Notes under the pieces: generated by a model | Databases searched by the model: none | What the model was told of the DNA's origin: nothing | Seen by the model: the letters and a program-made list of their open reading frames with translations, nothing else | Shown here: positions 25,920-32,750 of the stretch, one piece after another | Numbering within the stretch: position 1 is the stretch's first letter | How the letters are laid out: every line of letters begins with the position of its first letter | Source: an uncultured Akkermansia sp. | GTDB lineage: Bacteria; Verrucomicrobiota; Verrucomicrobiia; Verrucomicrobiales; Akkermansiaceae | Assembly: GCA_905200945.1 (NCBI GenBank) | Contig: CAJKMG010000015.1 | Span: 1 to 64,000 of the forward strand | Length of the DNA stretch: 64,000 bases | Direction: 5' to 3' | Translations under genes and position numbers: made by a program

Positions 25920-28607
25920 ATGCAGCCGGATTCCTATCATGCAGCACCGGAAGAGAAACGGAATATCAATGGTTTCCGCATCCTTCCCTCCGGCACCCCG
26001 GTGACGGACATACCGCCTTTCGACCGCCTGTTTGAAGAAGGAACCGGAAACGGGCTGTATGCCCTGGCGATATCCAACTGGGAAACCGTTCCGGATCCGG
26101 GCGCATTCTTTATCAAGAACATGGCGCGCCAGGCGCTTACCCGCATGGCGCACGCTGCTGCTGAAAGGCCGGACGAGGTGGATGCCGTTCTGGACCACTT
26201 GCTGGCCTCCGCTACGGAAAAAGCCTTTCTAGCGGAGCAATTCCCCCCCGTACCGGGCGCGGAATATGCCACTCCGGACATCATTGCCGGATGGTTTGAA
26301 GATTTGCGGAAGGCAATAGCAAAGGAAATCCGCGCCCGAGGCATTACCCCCGCCGAATGGTTGAACAGCCTGGGCGCGCCCTGGAACCAGATAGGCAAGG
26401 TATTTTTCCACCTTGCGGAAAACCGGGATGACGCCACAGGATCCCGCCCCTTTGCTTTCATGGCTACCTTTGCGCATCAAAGCGCTGCGGACAACCAGGT
26501 GCGCCACCTCCCCCTTGCCACCGCCCTGAAACTTCATGAAGGTAATTACACCGCCTTGCTGGCCGTACTCCAGCCCTTGAAAGAAGCGGCACGGGAAAGT
26601 CCCCTGCTGAAGCGCCTGCTGGATAACGGAAAAATTTATACGCCGATGGCCTGGAGCGCTCCGGAAGCCCGGGATTTTCTGCAGGACACGCCGCTCTACG
26701 AACGTGCAGGCATCATTGTGCGCATGGTGAATCTATGGAAAAAAACCCCTCCCAAACTACAGGTAAAAGTTACGGCAGACGCATCCGGAAGTGAAAAAAC
26801 GGTCCATTCTTCCGGGCTTTCCGTCCGCAGTCTGCTGAAATTTTCCGTATCCGCCACTCTGGGAGGCAAAGACCTGACCCCGGAGGAGCTGGGGGAACTG
26901 CTCAGCAACGGAGACGGCCTGATCCGCTTCAAGGGGGAATGGGTGCGCGTGGACGCCCGGAAGGTCCGGGACTTAATGGACCGGTGGACTCAAGCGGCAC
27001 GTATGATGAGCTCCCTCGGCATTCCTCTGGTCCAGGGTCTGAGAATGCTGGTTAATGGCCCTTCCGGCCAGCTTGTACAGATTCCGGAACCGGACGAAGA
27101 CTGTGTCATGGAACCGGGACAAAACCTCCGGCAGACCCTGGACATCCTGGCGGGGAAAGTCCCAGTCTCCATACCGGAGCTTCCTTCCCGGCTGGACGCC
27201 CTGATGCGCCCTTACCAGAAAGAAGGGTTCTCTTTTCTTTACCGGATTACGGAACGGGGTTTCGGCGCCTGCCTGGCGGATGATATGGGGCTGGGAAAAA
27301 CCCTTCAGGCTATTGCGTGGCTGGACGTATTGCGGAGAAAAGGCCGGCTGGAGGGCCTGCCGGCTCTGATTGTGGCTCCGGCCTCCCTCCTGTCCAACTG
27401 GAAAGAAGAAGCGCAACGCTTCGCCCCGGAGCTTATCCTGCGCATTATGCACCCTTCCTCCCCGGATCCATGGCAGCCGGAAAATACCCCGCGCCGGAAA
27501 GACTGCCACGCCGTCATCACCACGTACGGCATGGCAGCGCGCACATCCGCGCTGTCCTGCCTGCATTTTCCAGCCATCATCCTGGATGAAGCCCAGGCTA
27601 TTAAAAACGCAGGTTCCGCCCGTTCCCGCGCCATCCGTTCCCTGCATGGAGAACGACGCATCGCCCTGTCCGGCACACCGGTGGAAAATAACCTGAATGA
27701 ACTCTGGAGCCTGATGGAATTTCTGAATCCGGGCCTGCTGGGCAGCAGAAAAGGTTTTGAATCTTTCACCCGTTCCCTGGAACACGGCTATGCCCCGCTG
27801 CGACGCCTGGTGCGCCCCTTCATCCTGCGCAGAATGAAAACGGATCCGGCGCTGGTTCCCGACCTGCCGGACAAAACGGAAATCCCGGCCTATTGTTCCC
27901 TCACGCCGGAACAGGCCGCCCTGTACCAGACACAGATAGACATGCTGCATGCCGTACTGGACGAACCGGACCCGGCTGCCCGCCTGATGCTGATTTTACC
28001 CATTCTGGCACGCCTCAAGCAGATCTGCAACCACCCCGCCCAGTTCCAGGGTACGGACGACTACGCACCGGAACGTTCCGGAAAGTTCCGGCGTCTTCAG
28101 GAACTGTGCGCCTCCATTGCCGCCCGGCAGGAAAAAACCATTCTCTTTACCCAGTTCCGCTCCATCATTCCTCACCTGCATGATCTCCTGTCCGGAGTCT
28201 TTGGCCGTTCCGGACTTACCCTGCACGGGGGAACGCCTATTCCGGAACGCCAGAACATCGTCACCGCCTTTCAAAAGGAATCCGGGCCACCCTTCTGCAT
28301 CCTGTCCCTGAAAGCCGCCGGCACCGGCCTGACGCTGACCCAGGCTTCACACGTCATCCACGTGGACCGCTGGTGGAACCCCGCTGTGGAAAACCAGGCC
28401 ACGGACCGGGCCTACCGCATCGGGCAGCACCGGAATGTACTCGTGCACCGCCTGATCTGCCGGGGCACTATTGAGGACCGCATTGACGCCATGCTGAAGA
28501 ACAAGAGCCGCATGGCGGACAACCTGTTCTCCGGCGGCCCCGAACAATGGCTCCTGAATATGAGCACGGAAGAATTAAACAATTTGTTTTCCGGCAATCC
28601 TTTTTAG
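25920..28607 (+). CDS. SNF2/HepA-family helicase-like ATPase
   Basis: 895 residues. The C-terminal ~470 residues are a complete SNF2 motor: DDMGLGKTLQAIAWL (Walker A, about 453), VAPASLLSNWKEEAQRF, DEAQAIKN (Walker B, about 555), ALSGTPVENNLNELWSLMEF, KTILFTQF, and LKAAGTGLTLTQASHVIHVDRWWNPAVENQATDRAYRIGQ. The N-terminal ~420 residues have no motif I recognise beyond a helical, all-bacterial SNF2 N-region. These proteins translocate on duplex DNA and remodel bound proteins; the bacterial role is unclear. No restriction or defence partner flanks it. Confidence 0.92.
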   Translation: MQPDSYHAAPEEKRNINGFRILPSGTPVTDIPPFDRLFEEGTGNGLYALAISNWETVPDPGAFFIKNMARQALTRMAHAAAERPDEVDAVLDHLLASATEKAFLAEQFPPVPGAEYATPDIIAGWFEDLRKAIAKEIRARGITPAEWLNSLGAPWNQIGKVFFHLAENRDDATGSRPFAFMATFAHQSAADNQVRHLPLATALKLHEGNYTALLAVLQPLKEAARESPLLKRLLDNGKIYTPMAWSAPEARDFLQDTPLYERAGIIVRMVNLWKKTPPKLQVKVTADASGSEKTVHSSGLSVRSLLKFSVSATLGGKDLTPEELGELLSNGDGLIRFKGEWVRVDARKVRDLMDRWTQAARMMSSLGIPLVQGLRMLVNGPSGQLVQIPEPDEDCVMEPGQNLRQTLDILAGKVPVSIPELPSRLDALMRPYQKEGFSFLYRITERGFGACLADDMGLGKTLQAIAWLDVLRRKGRLEGLPALIVAPASLLSNWKEEAQRFAPELILRIMHPSSPDPWQPENTPRRKDCHAVITTYGMAARTSALSCLHFPAIILDEAQAIKNAGSARSRAIRSLHGERRIALSGTPVENNLNELWSLMEFLNPGLLGSRKGFESFTRSLEHGYAPLRRLVRPFILRRMKTDPALVPDLPDKTEIPAYCSLTPEQAALYQTQIDMLHAVLDEPDPAARLMLILPILARLKQICNHPAQFQGTDDYAPERSGKFRRLQELCASIAARQEKTILFTQFRSIIPHLHDLLSGVFGRSGLTLHGGTPIPERQNIVTAFQKESGPPFCILSLKAAGTGLTLTQASHVIHVDRWWNPAVENQATDRAYRIGQHRNVLVHRLICRGTIEDRIDAMLKNKSRMADNLFSGGPEQWLLNMSTEELNNLFSGNPF

Positions 28608-28679
28608 CTCTCTGCGGAAGAACGGATTCCTTCCTGAACTTCCCGGAAGAGGGCCATGTCCCTTCATCCCCGGCGCCAT

Positions 28680-30101
28680 TTATGAAACCACGGGCAGAGG
28701 AGCGGTGTTTTTCCAGTCTCCGCGGGTGAAATCAGGAAATTCCACGGGCAGGCCGCCCTGGGCGATGGAACGGGCCGTCAACGGCAGCAGGGAAGACCAG
28801 GCGGCTCCTTCGTAAACGTTCTGATCCATCGGTTCTCCCTTCCGGAGGCATTCCACAATGCGGAAAAGCATCACAAAGTCCATGCCGCCGTGACCGCCCA
28901 TTTTTGTGGCCAGCTCCCCGATGCGTTTCCAGAGGGGATGATCATATTTTTCATAAATAGCGGCCAGTTTTTCCCTGCCTTCAATCCATTCATGATAATT
29001 GCCGCTGCCCAGCTTTTCGCCCGCCACGCGGGTTGGAAAACCGGCCAGCGTGCCTTCCGTTCCCTGGATCAGGTTGGCGCGGGAGTAAGGCCGGGGGGAC
29101 GTCTCATCCAGCTGGACAAGAACGGTCCTACCCAGCTGCGTCTTGATGACGGCCGTATTCATGTCACCGCAGATGAATGGAGTATTGTTCCAGCGGTGAT
29201 CGGCGGGAAGATGTTTTTTAGCGTAGGCATTGCGCCCGAGGGCAGGGGAAGCGAACGCCGCCACACGGCTGAAACGATCCTCCCCGCGCTCCAAACTCAT
29301 GTACTGCGCCACCGGCCCCAGCCCATGAGTGGGGTACAGGTTGCCATTGATCCTAGTATGATATTCCGGCCGCCAGGCCCCTTCCCCGCGCGTGTCCCCC
29401 AGCTGCGTCACCAGGCAATGGATATACGCAGCTTCCCCGTGGAGCAGGTCGCCGATGACGCCCTGCCGGACCATGTTCAGGAACATAAGTTCATCCCGTC
29501 CATAGTTGACGTTTTCCATCATCATGCAATGCTTCCTGGTGGCCTCGCTGGTATCCACCAGATTCCAGAGTTCCTCCATAGAGACGGCCAACGGAACTTC
29601 CACAAAGGCGTGAGCGCCGTGTTTCATGCTGTCGCAGGCGATTCTGGCGTGCGAGCTCCAATCCGTACTGATAATGACGGCATCCGGCTTCAGCTCCTTC
29701 AGCATGGTCAGATATTCCGTGTCGCCGCCGGAATAACCCAGAGGGCTTTTCCCCATTCTGGAGAGCACGCGGTCCACGCCGCGTTTTGTCAACTCTTCCT
29801 TCAAATCGCATATGCCCACGATTTCCACTCCATCCATCACGCACATTTGCGCCAGATGGGAGAACCCGCGCCCGCCCACGCCGATGAAGGCCAGCCTGAT
29901 GCGATCCAGCCGGGGGGCCTTGAACCCTCCCATGTATGTGGAACCAGAAGGCCTCGGGACCTCCGGAGAGGATGATTTCCAGAGATGGTCTCCGGCAGGA
30001 ATTTCCACAGCCTGCCCGGGGAAAACGCTTCCGGCCGCAGCCGCTCCGGCCGCAAGCCCCAGGGATTTGAGAAACTGTCTGCGTGACGGGAAAATAGACA
30101 T
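28680..30101 (-). CDS. GH109 alpha-N-acetylgalactosaminidase (NAD-dependent), Tat-exported
   Basis: 473 residues from the ATG at 30101. A Tat signal (SRRQFLKSLGLAAGAAAAG, residues 6-24) is followed by a Gfo/Idh/MocA Rossmann fold (IRLAFIGVGGRGFSHLAQM). GH109 hallmarks are the EVPLA stretch and NLYPTHGLGPVAQYM, which carry the residues known to matter in the Elizabethkingia enzyme. Members remove terminal alpha-GalNAc (blood group A, mucin O-glycans) through an oxidation-elimination route using bound NAD. This is characteristic of mucin degraders. Export as a folded, NAD-loaded enzyme explains the Tat signal. A small hairpin covers the ribosome-binding region. Confidence 0.88.
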   Translation of the reverse strand: MSIFPSRRQFLKSLGLAAGAAAAGSVFPGQAVEIPAGDHLWKSSSPEVPRPSGSTYMGGFKAPRLDRIRLAFIGVGGRGFSHLAQMCVMDGVEIVGICDLKEELTKRGVDRVLSRMGKSPLGYSGGDTEYLTMLKELKPDAVIISTDWSSHARIACDSMKHGAHAFVEVPLAVSMEELWNLVDTSEATRKHCMMMENVNYGRDELMFLNMVRQGVIGDLLHGEAAYIHCLVTQLGDTRGEGAWRPEYHTRINGNLYPTHGLGPVAQYMSLERGEDRFSRVAAFASPALGRNAYAKKHLPADHRWNNTPFICGDMNTAVIKTQLGRTVLVQLDETSPRPYSRANLIQGTEGTLAGFPTRVAGEKLGSGNYHEWIEGREKLAAIYEKYDHPLWKRIGELATKMGGHGGMDFVMLFRIVECLRKGEPMDQNVYEGAAWSSLLPLTARSIAQGGLPVEFPDFTRGDWKNTAPLPVVS

Positions 30102-30103
30102 GG

Positions 30104-30123
30104 CTTGAAAGTATGGTTTCAAG
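30104..30123 (-). promoter_or_regulatory. dyad over the GH109 translation start
   Basis: Perfect 7-bp inverted repeat (30104-30110 and 30117-30123, 6-base loop) two bases upstream of the GH109 start codon. In the mRNA it would fold over the place of the ribosome-binding site; as DNA it could be an operator. No separate Shine-Dalgarno is visible. Confidence 0.4.
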
Positions 30124-30266
30124 AAAAATTACGCCCCCTCCGGAGTGGATTTATCATCATTCTCTCTATTAAGGGAAAAAGCTCCGGATGGCTGATTTTA
30201 GGGTTTGCAAAACCCGGAGGAACTTCCACTATAAGATTTACTTCTGACTCTACCCTCCTTTTATTT

Positions 30267-31283
30267 ATGCGTTACCTCCTTCTCATCCTGTTGCTCGCCG
30301 GGGGATACTACGGCTGGGATTATTATCAAAACGGCCTCGTACCCAGGCATGAAACCCTCAAAGCCATGGAACAGGAACCCTGCCCGGAGCTGGATGCGGC
30401 CCAAGCTCGTTTCGATGAAGCTGCGGAACTCCACGAACAGCAGGCGGCTCGCCTTCAAAAAGCCATTCAACGGAAAGAAGAAGCCGTCCGCAAGTACTGG
30501 GATGCCCGAATAAAGCAGACCGGCCAGGAAAAAGACGGAAAAAAGACGGCCTCTCCCGTGAACGGAGGACCCAATGCCCGAAACGCGGAAGCCCGAATAG
30601 CTTATCTGCTGGAACAATATGACCGCCGCGCTGCGGAAGTGGAAGAACTCAAAAGCAGGCGGGACGCCACCAGACAACAATTGGACAGCGCCCGAAACCG
30701 GCTTCAGGAACAAATGCGCCAGGTGGAAACCCGTCTGGACATCAACCGCATCCAGCGCGCGGAGGCATCCAACACGAAAAGCAGGGATTTTAAAGTGACA
30801 GAAAACCGGGCGGATCTGCTCAAACTTCAGGCCAGCCTCCCGCAGGAACTGGAGCGCATTACCGACCAGGGGGAAGCCGCTCTGCGCGACCAGACGGAAG
30901 CTTACGAAAAGGCCAAAAGGGAACTGGGCCTGTTCCAAAACAACGTGGACAGGCAGATCGCCAGCCTTCGGGACTCCATGAATTCCCCTCTGGCGGAAGA
31001 TTATGATGAGACGGAAATACTTTCGGAAGATCCTGAATTCCGTGCGATGATCGCTCCTTACGACCAGGCCGTCAACCATGAGGAAACAATTGTCATGCGA
31101 ACGGAGGCGGATGTGGAGGAGCAGGCTAAAGCCCTGCACGGGCTGCAACGCAACAGAGATGCGAAAATCGAAGGGGAGCGCAGCCGGATCAGGCAGGAAG
31201 AAGAGATTTTCTTCACGGCGGCAGCCGTCATTGGCGTAATATTGCTGGTCTCCATTCTGCTTTCTTTCGCCAGAAGGAGATGA
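30267..31283 (+). CDS. Coiled-coil protein with N- and C-terminal membrane segments
   Basis: 338 residues from the ATG at 30267; the longer frame from 30105 runs over the divergent promoter region. One hydrophobic segment at the N-terminus (YLLLILLLAGGYYGWDYY) and one at the C-terminus (FFTAAAVIGVILLVSILLSF, ending in FARRR) enclose about 280 residues of charged heptad-like helix rich in Glu, Gln, Arg and Ala. With Arg at the far C-terminus inside, the coil would lie in the periplasm. No family recognised. It lies directly before the SRP RNA gene. Confidence 0.75.
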   Translation: MRYLLLILLLAGGYYGWDYYQNGLVPRHETLKAMEQEPCPELDAAQARFDEAAELHEQQAARLQKAIQRKEEAVRKYWDARIKQTGQEKDGKKTASPVNGGPNARNAEARIAYLLEQYDRRAAEVEELKSRRDATRQQLDSARNRLQEQMRQVETRLDINRIQRAEASNTKSRDFKVTENRADLLKLQASLPQELERITDQGEAALRDQTEAYEKAKRELGLFQNNVDRQIASLRDSMNSPLAEDYDETEILSEDPEFRAMIAPYDQAVNHEETIVMRTEADVEEQAKALHGLQRNRDAKIEGERSRIRQEEEIFFTAAAVIGVILLVSILLSFARRR

Positions 31284-31295
31284 TGTCTTTGAAGG

Positions 31296-31324
31296 TTGAC
31301 ACTGCACCGCAAACCTAGTTTACT
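31296..31324 (+). promoter_or_regulatory. promoter of the SRP RNA gene
   Basis: TTGACA at 31296-31301, 17 bases, then TTTACT at 31319-31324. The predicted transcription start, about 7 bases on, is 31331, exactly the first base of the RNA's closing stem. Confidence 0.7.
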
Positions 31325-31330
31325 GGGTGG

Positions 31331-31431
31331 GCCGCCGGGAACCCCGTGGAGGCACGACTGGCAAACCCCGCCAGGACCGAGAGGTAGCAACGGTAGCTTG
31401 TTCGTGTTTGCCGCGTCTGTTCCCGGCGGTA
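31331..31431 (+). ncRNA. ffs: Signal recognition particle RNA, small bacterial (4.5S) type
   Basis: The helix 8 core is readable at 31369-31393: GCCAGGACCGAGAGGTAGCA followed by ACGG, aligning with E. coli GTCAGGTCCGGAAGGAAGCAGCC. The CAGG, GNRA-type tetraloop (GAGA) and AGCA internal loop bound by Ffh are kept. The ends pair perfectly: 31331-31342 (GCCGCCGGGAAC) with 31419-31430 (GTTCCCGGCGGT). A middle helix (GCACGA/TCGTGT) adds support. Length about 100 nt, so no Alu domain. It guides Ffh-bound ribosomes to the SecYEG channel. Ends are estimates. Confidence 0.88.
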
Positions 31432-31491
31432 TTTTATGGCTCTCCCCGCCATACCGGAGTTGAACGGGAGTTTTCCCGTGGTAAAATACCG
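31427..31491. repeat. 10-bp inverted repeat with nested hairpin downstream of SRP RNA
   Basis: CGGTATTTTA at 31427-31436 pairs with TAAAATACCG at 31482-31491. Inside it is a second hairpin, ACGGGA-GTTT-TCCCGT (31464-31479). The first arm overlaps the 3' end of SRP RNA, and the second ends 3 bases before the folC start codon. It may set the SRP RNA 3' end or control folC translation. Confidence 0.6.
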
Positions 31492-31494
31492 CCC

Positions 31495-32709
31495 ATGAAC
31501 GTATCCGCCGCCCTTGACTGGCTCTTTTCCACCCAATTTTTCGGGATCAAGCTGGGGCTTGACAACACAGAAAAACTGTTGGCGGCAGCCGGGGCGGACC
31601 GTATCAACGCCACCGTGGTCCATGTGGCCGGCACCAATGGCAAAGGCTCCACCTGCGCCATGATTGAGGCCTTGGCCAGGGCACAGGGTTATGTCACGGG
31701 CCTGTTCACCTCCCCCCATCTGGTAGATTTTTCCGAACGCATCCGCGTCAATGGGAACATGATTACTTCGGATGCCCTAGCGGAGGAAATTTCCTTCCTG
31801 AAACAGCTGGCGGAAGGCTGGGAACAGCCGCCCACCTTTTTTGAGCTGGCTCTGGCCGTCGCCCTGCGCCATTTCCGTAAAAACAACGTGAACTTCATCA
31901 TTCTGGAAACAGGGTTGGGCGGAAGGCTGGACGCCACTAACGCCGTGCCCAAGGATATCGCCGTACTGGCTCCCATCGGTCTGGACCACCAGCAGTATCT
32001 GGGAGACACTCTGGAAGAGATCGCCACGGAAAAAGCGGCCATCATCGCCCCCGACAAACCATCCGTAACTGCCGTGCAGCACCCGGACGCCATGGCCGTC
32101 ATTGAACGGACGGCGCGGAACCGCCGTTCTCCCCTCACGATTGCCCGGGCGGACCGGAACACGCCCCGCCCATCCCTGCCCGGAGCCCATCAGCGGGAAA
32201 ACGCAGCCCTGGCACTGGAAACCATGAGACGGCTCCATGCCCTTCCCTCCCCTGCCGCAACCGCTGCTGCCCTGGCCAGGGTACAGTGGCCCGGACGGTT
32301 CGAACGCCTTGAGACGCCCCCTCTGGTACTGGACGGCGCTCATAACGAACATGCGGCGCGCGTACTCGCGGCCACGTGGAAAGAGGAATTCCCGGGACAG
32401 AAGGCGGCGCTGGTTTTTGCCGCATCCGCAGACAAACATATCCGGGAAATGATTCCGGTTTTGCGGGAAATTGCCGGAGAATGGCACCTGGTTCCCTGCA
32501 CTTCCCCCCGCATCATGCCGGCGCAAGAAATGGCTGCCCTGCTGGCCGGGCAGGAAACCGGCCCCGTTTTCATTCATTCCACGCTTCCGGACGGGCTGCA
32601 GGCGGCGCTGGCTTCCCCGTTCCCCGCTCTGGCGGCAGGTTCCCTGTTCCTTCTGGGAGATTTGAAAGCATTGCTCCGCCATGCGGAAAAACGCAGTACC
32701 GCCCAATAA
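31495..32709 (+). CDS. folC: Dihydrofolate/folylpolyglutamate synthase
   Basis: 404 residues from the ATG at 31495 (MNVSAALDWL); the longer upstream frame would read through the SRP RNA. The Mur-ligase-like P-loop is VAGTNGKGSTCAMIEA (about 43-58). TSPHLVDFSERIRVNG is the FolC signature. TGLGGRLDATNA and LAPIGLDHQQYLGDTLEEIA follow, and the C-terminal domain contains LVLDGAHNEHAARVLA. It adds glutamates to (dihydro)folate in the cytoplasm. It ends 41 bases before the U32 peptidase gene. Confidence 0.95.
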   Translation: MNVSAALDWLFSTQFFGIKLGLDNTEKLLAAAGADRINATVVHVAGTNGKGSTCAMIEALARAQGYVTGLFTSPHLVDFSERIRVNGNMITSDALAEEISFLKQLAEGWEQPPTFFELALAVALRHFRKNNVNFIILETGLGGRLDATNAVPKDIAVLAPIGLDHQQYLGDTLEEIATEKAAIIAPDKPSVTAVQHPDAMAVIERTARNRRSPLTIARADRNTPRPSLPGAHQRENAALALETMRRLHALPSPAATAAALARVQWPGRFERLETPPLVLDGAHNEHAARVLAATWKEEFPGQKAALVFAASADKHIREMIPVLREIAGEWHLVPCTSPRIMPAQEMAALLAGQETGPVFIHSTLPDGLQAALASPFPALAAGSLFLLGDLKALLRHAEKRSTAQ

Positions 32710-32750
32710 CCCCTACAGCCTCTTTGCTTTTCCCCGTGACTTCCGACGAC

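Noticed and set aside
25920..28607. SNF2 gene as part of a defence system
   Set aside because: Its neighbours are a phosphoesterase and a glycosidase; no nuclease, methylase or other defence partner is present.
32296..32310. GGTTCGAACGCC resembling a tRNA T-loop
   Set aside because: It lies inside folC coding sequence and no acceptor stem or anticodon arm can be built around it.
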